The position numbers and the translations under genes are program-made. The notes below the pieces were generated by a model, which saw only the letters and a program-made list of their open reading frames with translations, was not told the DNA's origin and did no database searches. This document shows positions 16,118-24,494 of a DNA stretch of 64,000 nt, in pieces. Position 1 is the stretch's first letter, and each line of letters begins with the position of its first letter. This DNA is from Anaerolineales bacterium (GTDB taxonomy: Bacteria; Chloroflexota; Anaerolineae; Anaerolineales; Villigracilaceae), in contig CP129481.1 in assembly GCA_030583905.1 (NCBI GenBank), forward strand, positions 248,001 to 312,000, given 5' to 3'.

Positions 16118-16136
16118 GTCACGTCAAAAACGTGAC
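16118..16136. repeat. GTCACG-type palindrome, copy 4
   Basis: GTCACGT-CAAAA-ACGTGAC just downstream of the ATPase stop codon (minus strand). It corresponds to the palindrome at 15554-15572 beside the duplicated fragment. Confidence 0.7.
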
Positions 16137-16143
16137 CTGCGAA

Positions 16144-17208
16144 CTACTCTCCATCTCCCACCGACACCCCATTCTGAAAGACCGTCAAATCATGACCGGC
16201 GCTCAGGTACGCATGCACGGACGTGCCGGGCGGGATGGTCTTGGTGTGCGGCTTGAAGGCGTGGATCAATTTCCCAGACGACAAACGCAGGCGATATTGA
16301 TAATACGCGCCGCGGAAGAAACGCGCCAGCACCAGCGCGTTGGGAGCCTGGGTCTGGTCGAAGTTCACGTCGTCGGAGCGCAGGGCGATCTCGACGGTCG
16401 AGTCAACGGGCAGGTTCACCTTCTGCGGGATCAAACCCAGCTCGGTCTCAATGCCGTTCTCCTTCACCACGCCGGGCAAAAAGTCACTGTCACCCATGAA
16501 CTCCGCCACAAAGCGCGTGGCTGAGTCGTGGAAGATCTCTTCGGGCACGCCCACCTGCTCCAGCCGCCCGCTTTGGAACACAGCGAGCCGGTCACCCATG
16601 AAGAGCGCCTCCTCCTGGTCGTGCGTCACGAACACCGCCGTGGCAGACATCGCCTTCAAAATCCCGCGCACCTGCTCGCGGACCTCATGCCGCAAGTCCG
16701 CATCGAGACTGCTGAACGGCTCGTCCATCAGGACAAGCACAGGACGCGGCGCCAACGCCCGCGCCAAGGCAACCCTCTGACGCTCGCCTCCACTTAATTG
16801 ATGCGGGTAGCGCTCCCCAAAATTTTCCAACCCGACAAGTTTTAACATGCCTTGCGTGGTCTCGCGTGCAATTGCGGCAGGCTGTCCCTTCAAGCCGAAC
16901 TTGACGTTCTCGAACACGGTCATGTGCGGGAAGAGCGCGTGGTCTTGAAAGACCATGCCCACGCCGCGCTGTTCGGGCGGGGTGAAATGTCCGGGTTCAG
17001 CGACCAGCCGTCCCTTAATATGAAGCGAGCCGCTATCCGGGCGTTCCAATCCCGCGATCATGCGCAGGGTGGTCGTCTTGCCGCATCCGCTCGGACCGAC
17101 AAGCGCGAGGATCTCGCCGTTGGCAAGCGTAAAGGAAATATTATCCACGGCAGGCGCGGCGGCGGCGGCGAATTTTTTGGTGACGTTGCGAAGTTCTAAT
17201 GCGTTCAT
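16144..17208 (-). CDS. Ferric-iron-type ABC transporter ATP-binding protein
   Basis: The ATPase of an Fbp/Afu-like importer, 354 residues. In order: Walker A GPSGCGKTT (about 38-46), signature LSGGERQRVALARAL, Walker B VLVLMDEPFSSLD, switch His in VFVTHDQEEA, then a C-terminal TOBE-like domain of about 120 residues. The start is ATG 17208; its ATGA overlaps the permease stop by 4 bases, so translation is coupled. The frame is open far upstream to 18258, but that part is antisense-frame noise within the permease gene. The last 42 codons have a second, broken copy at 15573-15701. Confidence 0.9.
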   Translation of the reverse strand: MNALELRNVTKKFAAAAAPAVDNISFTLANGEILALVGPSGCGKTTTLRMIAGLERPDSGSLHIKGRLVAEPGHFTPPEQRGVGMVFQDHALFPHMTVFENVKFGLKGQPAAIARETTQGMLKLVGLENFGERYPHQLSGGERQRVALARALAPRPVLVLMDEPFSSLDADLRHEVREQVRGILKAMSATAVFVTHDQEEALFMGDRLAVFQSGRLEQVGVPEEIFHDSATRFVAEFMGDSDFLPGVVKENGIETELGLIPQKVNLPVDSTVEIALRSDDVNFDQTQAPNALVLARFFRGAYYQYRLRLSSGKLIHAFKPHTKTIPPGTSVHAYLSAGHDLTVFQNGVSVGDGE

Positions 17209-18833
17209 CGGAAGATCTGTTCCCGTCGGAGTAAGAAGTATAACGGCGCGGCGGAGGCGACCACGAGCAAAAGCGCGGCGGGCGCGGCTTGAATGTAAAA
17301 GCCTTCGGATGCCCAGATCCACACGCGCACGGCGAGCGTGTCGAAGCCCGCGGGGCGGAGCAATAATGTAGCAGGTAATTCTTTGAGCGAGGTTAAAAAG
17401 ACCAGCCCCGCGCCTGCCAGCAGACCGGGCACGATCAGCGGCAGGATGACCTGGAAGATGGTCTGGATGGAGGTGCGACCGAGCGTGCGCGACGCTTCTT
17501 CCATCGAAGGCGACAGTTGGTTCAACGCCGACTCGCTTGCCCTCACCGCCTGCGGCATGTGACGAAGCACGTACGCCATGACAACGATCAGCGGCGTGGC
17601 ATACAAGAATGGAAGATAACGGTTGACCAGCAGGACGAGGCTCAACGCGATCACCACGCCGGGGATGGCGTAGCCGACCTGGCAAAAACGCGAGATGGCT
17701 TGCGTCAGTTTGTTTGGGTAGCGGACGGAAAGCAAGGCAACGGGCAGTGAAAGCAAAACCGCCAATACTGCCGCCAGCCCCGAAGCCCACAGGCTGTTCC
17801 AGACGTAGTTGCCAAAGGTCTGCGACCCCGAACGCATGATGGAAGCCAGCGCGGCGGGGTCGAGCAACGCCTGCACGCTCCACACCGCAAGGACGATGAC
17901 GGGCACCAGCAGGCTGGAAAACACGACCAGCGAAACGAGCAAAAAGGCGGGGACTTTCCACTTCTTGAGCGGCAGGGTCGGCGCAGGACGCCACTGGCTG
18001 TCCATTTGGGTGAAGCGGGCTTGTCCCTGCAAGCGGATCTCGCCCCACAGGATGATGACTGCCAGCACGATCAACACGCCGCTCAAGACCGCCGCCGCGG
18101 AACGGTCGTAGCGTCCCGCCAGTTGCACGAAGATCGCGGATGAAAATGTCTCGTAGCGCAGTAACGCCACCGTGCCGTATTCCGCCAGCACATCCAATGC
18201 GACGAGCAACGCGCCCGCCGTGATGCCGGGACGCAAGGCGGGCAGGGTCACTTCCCACAAGGTCTGCCAGTTACTGCGACCGAATGTCCGCGAGGCTTCC
18301 TCGAGCGAGGCATTGAGCGAGCGGAACGCCGCTCCGCTGAGCAGGTAGACATACGGGAACATGAACAGCGTCAGGATGAACGCCGCGCCGCCGAATCCCA
18401 GCGGGCTGGGGGTTGGCACAGGCTGACCGAACCACGACGCCAGCAGTTGAGGGATCAGTCCGCCGCGCGGACGCAACAGCGTGAGGTGAACGATCCCGCC
18501 GATGTAGGCAGGAATCGCCAGAGGCATCGCCAGCATCCAGCGGAAGATGTTTCTCCCCGGCAGGTCGGTTCTTTCCGTCAGGAAGGACATCGTCACGCCG
18601 ACCAGCGTCGCGCCGCCGGTGACGGTGACGGCAAGCAGTAAGGTGTTGCCGAGCAACTTCCAGATGCGGGTTTGCAGTAACCGCAGCCAGACTTCCTCCC
18701 CGCCGGTCACCGCGCGGAAGAAAATATACCCCAAGGGAATCGCCACGAATAATGCGACCAGCCCCGCGGCAAAAAGGAGCCGGGGGCTGATGTTGTAATT
18801 GCGGAGTTGGGGTAGTGTGTTGCGTATCTGCAT
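17205..18833 (-). CDS. Ferric-iron-type ABC transporter permease, two fused permease domains
   Basis: 542 residues carrying two binding-protein-dependent permease domains in one chain, as in FbpB. Each half has about six membrane helices and an EAA-type loop for the ATPase: SLEEASRTFGRSNWQTLWEV in the first and SMEEASRTLGRTSIQTIFQV in the second. The near identity of these loops shows the internal duplication. It overlaps the ATPase gene by 4 bases and follows the binding-protein gene after a repeat-containing gap. Transport of Fe3+ is inferred from the family and the adjacent DtxR regulator; other cargoes such as phosphonates or sulfate use related permeases. Confidence 0.9.
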   Translation of the reverse strand: MQIRNTLPQLRNYNISPRLLFAAGLVALFVAIPLGYIFFRAVTGGEEVWLRLLQTRIWKLLGNTLLLAVTVTGGATLVGVTMSFLTERTDLPGRNIFRWMLAMPLAIPAYIGGIVHLTLLRPRGGLIPQLLASWFGQPVPTPSPLGFGGAAFILTLFMFPYVYLLSGAAFRSLNASLEEASRTFGRSNWQTLWEVTLPALRPGITAGALLVALDVLAEYGTVALLRYETFSSAIFVQLAGRYDRSAAAVLSGVLIVLAVIILWGEIRLQGQARFTQMDSQWRPAPTLPLKKWKVPAFLLVSLVVFSSLLVPVIVLAVWSVQALLDPAALASIMRSGSQTFGNYVWNSLWASGLAAVLAVLLSLPVALLSVRYPNKLTQAISRFCQVGYAIPGVVIALSLVLLVNRYLPFLYATPLIVVMAYVLRHMPQAVRASESALNQLSPSMEEASRTLGRTSIQTIFQVILPLIVPGLLAGAGLVFLTSLKELPATLLLRPAGFDTLAVRVWIWASEGFYIQAAPAALLLVVASAAPLYFLLRREQIFR

Positions 18834-18845
18834 TTGTTTTTTTAG

Positions 18846-18996
18846 TTCACCACAGATGAACGCAGATAAAAACGGATGATTGATACGCGATCCAATTCAT
18901 GAGTGTTTATCTGTGGTTATTACATTTTTTACCGCGGAGACGCAGAGAGCTCGGAATTTTAATTCCTCTGCGTTCTCCGCGCCTCTGCGGTGAAAA
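18846..18996. repeat. Paired imperfect palindromes between binding protein and permease
   Basis: Two back-to-back imperfect palindromes. ACCACAGATGAACGCAGATA (from 18849) faces GTTTATCTGTGGTT (18905-18918). ACCGCGGAGACGCAGAG (18931-18947) faces CTCTGCGTTCTCCGCG...CTCTGCGGT (18966-18991). Similar CACAGAT/CGCAGAG sequences are common intergenic repeats in many bacteria. Confidence 0.6.
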
Positions 18997-19005
18997 TCAA
19001 AATTT

Positions 19006-20085
19006 CTACGGCAAACCGATCGCTTCCATCAGATCCAGCGTGCCGTTCAGGTCGAGCGCGGCTTCTGCCACGTTCACATCTGCGAGGCGGAAGTTCTCCA
19101 GCGGTTCCACGCCTTCGCGCAGGGCAACTCCGGGCAGCATCGGGTATTCGTAATTCCCTTCCGCGAACAGTTTCTGCCCTTCCTCCGAGATTAGGAAGTC
19201 AAGGAAGGCTTGCGCGGCGGTGACGTTCTTTCCGCCTTTGACGATGGCGGCGGAGGTGGCATTACTGATCAAACCGATCTGTCCTTCACCCTGATCGGGG
19301 AAGATGATCCCAACCGGGCTGCCTTCCGCGAGTTGCAGGTAATAATAATAGTGATTGACCAGACCAAGTTTGAACTCGCCCGCGCCGACGGCTTTGCGCA
19401 CGTCCGTGTGCCCGCCGAAGAAGGTCACATCATTTGCCATCAACCCGACCAGCCATTCCTGCGTATCCACGTCACCGAGCAGTTGGCGCATAGCGGCGAT
19501 CTGAGCCTGCATGCCGCCGTTGGTCGAGCCAGCCGCAGCGATCTGTCCCTGCCACTTGGGGTCGGTCAGGTCAAAGATCGATTGAGGCGCTTCGTCCGCG
19601 CTGACAAGTTCCGTATTGTACATGATAACGCGTGCGCGGCGGGTCAATCCCACCCAGCTATCATCGGGTCCGATAAATTCCGCAGGAAGCAGGTCTGCGC
19701 CCACGGGTCGGTACGAAGCGAACAATCCCTGCTGGTATAAACTTTGGATGGTGAAAATTTCGGTCGTCACGAACACATCTGCTTGCGGGTTGGCTTGCTC
19801 CTCGATGAGCGCATTCGCCAACTCGCTGTTACTGCCGGATTTGAGCAAAATCTTCACATTCGGATACTTCGCCTGAAATGCATCCAACACCGGCTGGATG
19901 AGCGACTCGGAACGTCCCGAATAAATGACCAGATCGCCCGAAACGCCCGCCTCATTTTCTACGGGCACGCCTGCTTCTGTTGCAGGAACATTTCCCAAAG
20001 GGACGGCTGTCCCGCCGCCGCACGCGCTGACCAACAACGCCAAAACGAACAATACACCAAACATCTTCTTACTAACGTGTTGCAT
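19006..20085 (-). CDS. Ferric-iron-type ABC binding lipoprotein (FbpA-like)
   Basis: Extracellular binding protein of 359 residues (family 1, FbpA/AfuA-like). Lipoprotein signal with lipobox LVSAC, the acylated Cys at about residue 22. The mature part begins with LVIYSGRSESLIQPVLDAFQ, the standard opening of iron-binding members, and contains a Tyr cluster in NHYYYYLQL at the place where FbpA uses paired Tyr to hold Fe3+. I chose ATG 20085, with GAGGAG 9 bases upstream, over an in-frame start 19 codons earlier. It is the first gene of the minus-strand iron operon and faces the DtxR gene across a 241-base region with a candidate operator. Confidence 0.88.
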   Translation of the reverse strand: MQHVSKKMFGVLFVLALLVSACGGGTAVPLGNVPATEAGVPVENEAGVSGDLVIYSGRSESLIQPVLDAFQAKYPNVKILLKSGSNSELANALIEEQANPQADVFVTTEIFTIQSLYQQGLFASYRPVGADLLPAEFIGPDDSWVGLTRRARVIMYNTELVSADEAPQSIFDLTDPKWQGQIAAAGSTNGGMQAQIAAMRQLLGDVDTQEWLVGLMANDVTFFGGHTDVRKAVGAGEFKLGLVNHYYYYLQLAEGSPVGIIFPDQGEGQIGLISNATSAAIVKGGKNVTAAQAFLDFLISEEGQKLFAEGNYEYPMLPGVALREGVEPLENFRLADVNVAEAALDLNGTLDLMEAIGLP

Positions 20086-20156
20086 CGAACAAATCTCCTC
20101 GAAAATTGATAGTGACGGACAAAATTGATTGGTTTTATCCATTACGAACGCGGCGT

Positions 20157-20197
20157 AGTATAATCACGCCAATACGAATAATCTAGATATTTGTATT
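20157..20197 (-). promoter_or_regulatory. Promoter and candidate DtxR-family operator of the iron operon
   Basis: The dyad AATACNAATA-N7-TATTNGTATT at 20171-20197 has perfect 10-base arms except for the paired N. A -10 candidate TATACT (minus strand, 20162-20157) lies just downstream. The dyad would cover the -35 region, as expected for an iron- or manganese-responsive repressor. It is not the classical DtxR box sequence. Confidence 0.5.
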
Positions 20198-20250
20198 AAA
20201 ATTTATCTATATTAGGTTGATATCGATGTTCAACTTGGTTGAAGATTTTT

Positions 20251-20305
20251 ACGGAGTGCAGACTTTAGTCTGCTTTAGAATTGCGGACTGAAGTCCGCGC
20301 TCCGT
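20251..20305. repeat. Three-way palindromic element, GCGGACT type
   Basis: Outer arms ACGGAG (20251-20256) and CTCCGT (20300-20305) enclose two hairpins, GCAGACTTTAGTCTGC (20258-20273) and GCGGACTGAAGTCCGC (20283-20298). It lies in the leader of the DtxR gene, ending 21 bases before its ATG. A single-hairpin relative is at 35545-35560. Confidence 0.75.
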
Positions 20306-20326
20306 TTTGGAGATTTTTTTCCCCTT

Positions 20327-21019
20327 ATGAATGCAAGTCCCGCCATGCAGCGTTATGCTGCTGAAATCTATCGCTTACAACAAGACCATCAACAAGTCCC
20401 GCTTTCACTTTTAAGTTCGCACGTCGAGTCATCGGCACAGGCGACCGCCAGCATGGTCAAGCGTTTGCAGAAACTCGGTTATCTGTCACACGAACCTTAT
20501 CGCGGAGTCCTGCTCACCTCCGAAGGCGAGCGGATCGCCATGCCCTCCCTGCGCCGCCACCGTTTAACGGAAGTCTTCCTCGTAAAAGTGATGAAATACG
20601 ATTGGGCGACCGCCCACCAACTTGCCGATACCTTCGAAAAGGGCGTCAATGACGAGATCGAAGACCGCATGGACGAGTTGGCAGGGCATCCTACGCGCTG
20701 TCCGCACGGCGAACCTATTCCCTCCAAAGACGGCGTGATGCCTCGCGTGGTGGATATGCCGCTCATTGACGTCCCCTCTGAATCCGATTGCGTCATCAGC
20801 CGCGTCCGCACACACGACTTGGAAAAGTTGAATTACATCGGCGAACTTGGGTTGACACCAGGCACGCCGTTTCATTTGTTCAGTTGCGCGCCGTTCAAAG
20901 GTCCGCTGCGATTGAAACTGGAAAAGCACGACCATCTCATCGGCTTTGAACTTGCCAGTTCGATTTGGGTGGAAGTGACAAAAAAAGGCGCGGGCAACAA
21001 ACTTCCCCCGAAGAAATAA
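20327..21019 (+). CDS. DtxR/MntR-family metal-dependent regulator
   Basis: 230-residue metalloregulator. N-terminal winged helix (YAAEIYRLQQDHQQVPLSLL through VESSAQATASMVKRLQKLGY), then the dimerisation and metal-binding domain with LRRHRLTEVFLVKVM and a conserved HPTRCPHGEPIP block in which Cys and His can ligate Fe2+ or Mn2+. The C-terminal ~70 residues form an FeoA/SH3-like domain. It faces the ferric-type ABC operon and is its likely repressor when metal is plentiful. The first ATG is at 20327; a second in-frame ATG at 20342 is possible, and no strong ribosome site separates them. Confidence 0.9.
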   Translation: MNASPAMQRYAAEIYRLQQDHQQVPLSLLSSHVESSAQATASMVKRLQKLGYLSHEPYRGVLLTSEGERIAMPSLRRHRLTEVFLVKVMKYDWATAHQLADTFEKGVNDEIEDRMDELAGHPTRCPHGEPIPSKDGVMPRVVDMPLIDVPSESDCVISRVRTHDLEKLNYIGELGLTPGTPFHLFSCAPFKGPLRLKLEKHDHLIGFELASSIWVEVTKKGAGNKLPPKK

Positions 21020-21037
21020 CTTCGGGGGAAGTTCTTT
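21000..21037. terminator. Bidirectional terminator
   Basis: 14-bp perfect stem AACTTCCCCCGAAG/CTTCGGGGGAAGTT with an AAATAA loop followed by CTTTT. The loop contains the TAA stop of the DtxR gene. It also serves the convergent isomerase gene. Confidence 0.85.
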
Positions 21038-21058
21038 TAGATCACATGCGATGACGGT

Positions 21059-22120
21059 TCAACTCCGCGCCATCGCCTCCTTGAAACCGATCAGCGCATC
21101 CACGGGAGTGGGGTCCACGCCGTACGCCATTGCCAGATAATAAGACATGTAATCGCCGAACAGGATCAACGTCCACATGTGCGCCAGCGCGGATTCGCCG
21201 CGCGCATCCACAAAATCGGTGTTCATGCCCTCGAGCATGAAGGTCTGGCGCGTCAGGTCGGAGCGCAGACGGTTGCGCGGATGATCGGACGGCGCGCGCA
21301 GGAACATCGTCATCGTATGCGCGTTCAACACCTGCTGCGGGTTGAGCGTCCCTGCCAGCGTGTTGTGATTCGCCTCGGGGATGAACTCGAAATTCGCGCC
21401 CGCCTTCGCGATCTCGTTGATCTGTCCCTTCCAGCGGCGCGCAACGGGGGCAAGCATACCCGAGCCCATCACGGTCACCCAGCGCCCGATCAACTGCCCG
21501 GCATAACGCTTGGCGGGATTATTTGCGGCAGGCACTTCCGCGCGCAAATGTTCCTGTGATTTCTTCATCGCGGCGACGGCTTCAGCCAAATCGGCGGATG
21601 GGTCAGCGATGAAATTCAGACGGACGAACAAGCCGAGCAATAACCCGAACGAGAATCCCACCGCGGCTCGCGGCTGACCGTTGTGGCTGAATCGCCAGAC
21701 CGGAACCTTTTTCTCGTCTGCGCGTTTTGCCAGTTCCCCGCCCGTTGAAATGGCAACAATGGAACAATCGCTCTTCACCGCTGTCTCGAACGAGTCCAAC
21801 GTCTCTTCGGTATTGCCCGAATGGGACGAACAGATGACGAGCGTTTGCTTTCCCTTCGCGAACGCGGGCAGACCGTAATCGCGGTGAACGGTCACGGGGA
21901 GGGAAATGCTCGAAGCGACATACGCAGACACGAGGTCCGCACCGATCGCCGAACCGCCCAATCCGCAGATGACGACGGAGCGGATGTCCCCCAATTCGGG
22001 CAGCGACTGAGTCTTCGAGAGATCCCACGCGGCTTGCAATTGATCGGGAAGCCTGTCAATTTCGCCGAGCATGTTTTGTGCATCAAGTTTTTTGAAATAG
22101 TCAAGGTCGTCCAGATTCAT
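21059..22120 (-). CDS. Bifunctional phosphoglucose/phosphomannose isomerase (SIS domain)
   Basis: Interconverts fructose 6-phosphate with glucose 6-phosphate and mannose 6-phosphate. 353 residues, the size of the bifunctional PGI/PMI family found in archaea and some bacteria. A first SIS domain holds VVICGLGGSAIGADLVSAYV and the phosphate-binding ICSSHSGNTEETLDSF; the catalytic C-terminal half has FEFIPEANHNTLAG with Glu and His. ATG 22120 overlaps the TGA of the upstream peptidase gene by one base (TGATG), with GGAGG 8 bases before. A TTG one codon earlier is unlikely to be the start. Confidence 0.85.
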   Translation of the reverse strand: MNLDDLDYFKKLDAQNMLGEIDRLPDQLQAAWDLSKTQSLPELGDIRSVVICGLGGSAIGADLVSAYVASSISLPVTVHRDYGLPAFAKGKQTLVICSSHSGNTEETLDSFETAVKSDCSIVAISTGGELAKRADEKKVPVWRFSHNGQPRAAVGFSFGLLLGLFVRLNFIADPSADLAEAVAAMKKSQEHLRAEVPAANNPAKRYAGQLIGRWVTVMGSGMLAPVARRWKGQINEIAKAGANFEFIPEANHNTLAGTLNPQQVLNAHTMTMFLRAPSDHPRNRLRSDLTRQTFMLEGMNTDFVDARGESALAHMWTLILFGDYMSYYLAMAYGVDPTPVDALIGFKEAMARS

Positions 22121-23598
22121 CAACTTGCCTCCTTGATAAATTTGGTCAGGTCGTTCTTCATGACTTTGAGCGAAGGGATGTGGATGTACATCATGTGGCC
22201 CGCTTCGTAATACGCCATGCGGACGTTCTTTTGAAGTGACTCATCGAGACCGAGGTGATCGAAGGTGTATTCGGTGGCGAAGTAGGGCGTGCCGAGGTCG
22301 TAGTAGCCGTTGGCGACAAAGACCTTGAGATATTTGTTGAAGGTCATTGCGGCGCGCAGGGTTTCGGCAACGTTGACATATTGGTTCTCGAAGTAGCTGT
22401 ACGACCACTGCCGCCAGACCTTTTCGCTGAGGATCTCGTAGGGCATGTCGGTTTCGAACTTGAGTTCCGAGCGGATGTAATCATTAAACGCCGCAGTGTA
22501 CGGACCGTTGACCTGCGCGAAGAGCGGATCGTACTCGAAAGTTTCGGTCACGCCGAGGCGGTCGATGCCGGTGAAGCGGCTGTCGAGGCGACCCACGGTG
22601 CGATTGCGGTCGCGCAGCAGTTCCTTGAAGAAGTGGAAGGTGTGGATGCGCAGGTTTCCGCGTTCGATGAATTCGACCGAGATACCGGTCAGGCGGGACA
22701 TTTTTTCCGCAACGGACTTGCGCTCTTCCTTGGAAAGGGACGCGCCTTTCATCAACGCCGTGGTGTACTCGCCCAGGGCGAACTCTTCCGATTCCTTGAG
22801 CCAGGTCTTGAGCGGAATTTTCTTGTCGATCTTGCCGTGATACCAGGCGGTGGCGGTGTAACCCGGCACAAAAAGGATGTAAGGCAGGTCGTTGTTATGA
22901 TTGAAATCGAGCGTGGTGAAATCGAGCACGGACGAGATCAACATCAATCCGTTCAGGAACAGACCGTGACGGTCGGCAAGGTAACCGGAAAGTCCCGCCG
23001 CGCGCGTGGTTCCATAGGATTCACCCGCAAGGAATTTGGGCGAAAGCCAGCGGTTGTAACGCGTAGTGTACAAGCGGATGAAATCGCCCACTGACTCAAT
23101 ATCCTTGATGAATGTGTGCCATTCCCTCGATTTTTCACCTTCAACGGGGCGGCTGAATCCGGTGCTCATCGGGTCGATGAAAACGAGATCGGTCTCATCG
23201 AGGATGGAGTATTGGTTATCGGTCAGTTTGAAGGGCGGCTTGGGCATTTCGCCGTCATCGGTCAACACCACGCGGCGCGGACCGAGCACGCCGAGATGCA
23301 ACCAGACCGACGAAGAACCCGGTCCGCCGTTGAAGGAGAAGGTGACGGGGCGCTTGGATTTATCCCTGACATCATCTTTTGTGTAGGCAACGAAGAAGAT
23401 CTGCGCGCGCGGTTTTTCAACTTCGGAATCCTTCTCCTTGTCGTTGACTTCCTCCTTCATTACGATCGTCCCTGTGGTGACGGTGTACTTGATGGTCTTG
23501 CCGCCGATCCGTACCGTGTGTTTGGTGGTGACGATGTTGTCCTTGGGGGTCGCTTTTTCGTCTTTCTTTTCTTCGGATTTTTTTGATTCTTCTGCCAT
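22120..23598 (-). CDS. Peptidase S10 (serine carboxypeptidase-like)
   Basis: 492-residue alpha/beta-hydrolase of the serine carboxypeptidase family, which removes C-terminal residues from peptides. The nucleophile is in GESYGTTRAAGL, the oxyanion-hole block NGGPGSSSVWLHLG is typical of S10, the Asp is in ANGYYDLGTPY and the His in EAGHMMY. There is no signal peptide; the first 25 residues are Lys/Glu-rich. Either it is cytoplasmic or it uses another route, unlike most S10 enzymes. Start ATG 23598 has AGGAG upstream. It is translationally coupled to the isomerase and follows rsmI by 10 bases. Confidence 0.9.
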   Translation of the reverse strand: MAEESKKSEEKKDEKATPKDNIVTTKHTVRIGGKTIKYTVTTGTIVMKEEVNDKEKDSEVEKPRAQIFFVAYTKDDVRDKSKRPVTFSFNGGPGSSSVWLHLGVLGPRRVVLTDDGEMPKPPFKLTDNQYSILDETDLVFIDPMSTGFSRPVEGEKSREWHTFIKDIESVGDFIRLYTTRYNRWLSPKFLAGESYGTTRAAGLSGYLADRHGLFLNGLMLISSVLDFTTLDFNHNNDLPYILFVPGYTATAWYHGKIDKKIPLKTWLKESEEFALGEYTTALMKGASLSKEERKSVAEKMSRLTGISVEFIERGNLRIHTFHFFKELLRDRNRTVGRLDSRFTGIDRLGVTETFEYDPLFAQVNGPYTAAFNDYIRSELKFETDMPYEILSEKVWRQWSYSYFENQYVNVAETLRAAMTFNKYLKVFVANGYYDLGTPYFATEYTFDHLGLDESLQKNVRMAYYEAGHMMYIHIPSLKVMKNDLTKFIKEAS

Positions 23599-23608
23599 AC
23601 TGATACTC

Positions 23609-24433
23609 CTATTTGATTTGATTGACCAGCGCGTACACGTCCTTTTTATTCCATCCGCTTCGCTCCGCCAGTTGAGCGGATAGCTCCTTCGCGGACATTT
23701 TCTCACTCAAGCCTTTTCGAATCGCTTCCAGCAACTCTTCCTCCGTCCACTTTCCTCTTTCTTCTTTCTTCTTTCCTTCAATGACCAGCGTAAACTCGCC
23801 CCTCGGCTCCTTTGCCTTGAAATGTCCGATTGCGCCACTCACATCTCCGCGCCAGAATTCTTCGTACATTTTCGTCATCTCGCGGGCGATGCAGATGCGG
23901 CGGTCACCGAGGACGGCGAGAAGATCGGAAAGCGAGTCAAGCAGGCGGTGGGGGGATTCGAGAAAAATCAAGGTATAGGGCAGGTCGGAAACCTGCCCTA
24001 CGGTTTTATAGCGTTCACTGGATTTATGCGGGAGATAACCGAGATAAAGAAATGCATCCGTGGGGAGACCGGAGGCGGTCAGGGCGGCGATGGGAGCTGA
24101 TGGACCGGGAACAGGTTGAACGTCGAAGCCGGAGGCGAGGGCGGCGCGGACCAGTTCGTAGCCGGGGTCATTGATCGCGGGAGTCCCTGCATCTGAGACA
24201 AGCGCCACATCCCCTTCCGAAAGTTTTTCGAGGATGAAATCAAGTTTGTTGAGTTTGTTATGTTCAAAATAACTGGTGAGGGGAGTTTGGATGTCGAAGT
24301 GCTTGAGAAGTTTTCCGGTGTGACGAGTGTCCTCGGCGGCAACGAGAATTGATTCGCGCAAGACCCGCACCGCGCGCGGACTCATGTCTTCAAGATTTCC
24401 GATCGGTGTGGCGACAAGATACAGCCTTCCCAT
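23609..24433 (-). CDS. rsmI: 16S rRNA (cytidine-1402-2'-O)-methyltransferase RsmI
   Basis: Methylates the ribose of C1402 in the decoding centre of 16S rRNA using S-adenosylmethionine. 274 residues, the family norm. Conserved blocks: MGRLYLVATPIGNLEDMSPR, AAEDTRHTGKLL, VSDAGTPAINDPGYELV and PVPGPSAPIAALTASGL. After the ESPHR block the C-terminal helical domain follows. A palindromic repeat (23976-24000) is embedded in frame just before TLIFLESPHR. TACAAT lies 6 bases before the ATG and there is no ribosome site, so the transcript is predicted leaderless. First gene of a likely operon with the peptidase and isomerase. Confidence 0.95.
   Translation of the reverse strand: MGRLYLVATPIGNLEDMSPRAVRVLRESILVAAEDTRHTGKLLKHFDIQTPLTSYFEHNKLNKLDFILEKLSEGDVALVSDAGTPAINDPGYELVRAALASGFDVQPVPGPSAPIAALTASGLPTDAFLYLGYLPHKSSERYKTVGQVSDLPYTLIFLESPHRLLDSLSDLLAVLGDRRICIAREMTKMYEEFWRGDVSGAIGHFKAKEPRGEFTLVIEGKKKEERGKWTEEELLEAIRKGLSEKMSAKELSAQLAERSGWNKKDVYALVNQIK
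23976..24000. repeat. Palindromic repeat inside the rsmI reading frame
   Basis: TAGGGCAGGT-CGGAA-ACCTGCCCTA, 10-bp perfect arms. In the rsmI frame it encodes V-G-Q-V-S-D-L-P-Y, replacing a normally variable linker before the ESPHR motif. It looks like a small mobile palindrome that landed in frame. Confidence 0.65.
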
Positions 24434-24460
24434 TGCGTTATTGTATCACCGCGCCGTTTG

Positions 24461-24490
24461 AAAATAAAATCGGACGCCTGCGCGTCCGAT
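24461..24490 (-). terminator. Intrinsic terminator of the Ser/Thr kinase gene
   Basis: Perfect 9-bp stem ATCGGACGC/GCGTCCGAT (24469-24490). On the minus strand it is followed by TTTATTTTC. Confidence 0.85.
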
Positions 24491-24494
24491 CATT

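Larger units (their letters stand above)
15456..16143. other. Repeat-rich stretch without intact genes
   Basis: 688 bases between ccmE and the ABC ATPase. It contains GTCACG-type palindromes (15516-15572 and 16118-16136), a broken copy of the ATPase 3' end (15573-15701), a short orphan frame (15709-15834) and a 42-bp tandem repeat (15866-16033). The plus-strand frame running through the tandem repeat into the ATPase gene encodes a 14-residue repeat but is judged a by-product. Confidence 0.7.

Noticed and set aside
15883..16524. A 213-codon plus-strand frame with 14-residue repeats
   Set aside because: It begins inside the tandem repeat, runs antisense into the ATPase gene and has no ribosome site. 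The repeats keep the frame open only because the unit is 42 bases.
16144..18258. A 704-codon open frame joining the ABC ATPase with upstream sequence
   Set aside because: The upstream half overlaps the permease gene in another frame and is Arg/Gly/Ala-rich without motifs. The ATPase start at 17208 forms a normal ATGA overlap with the permease stop.
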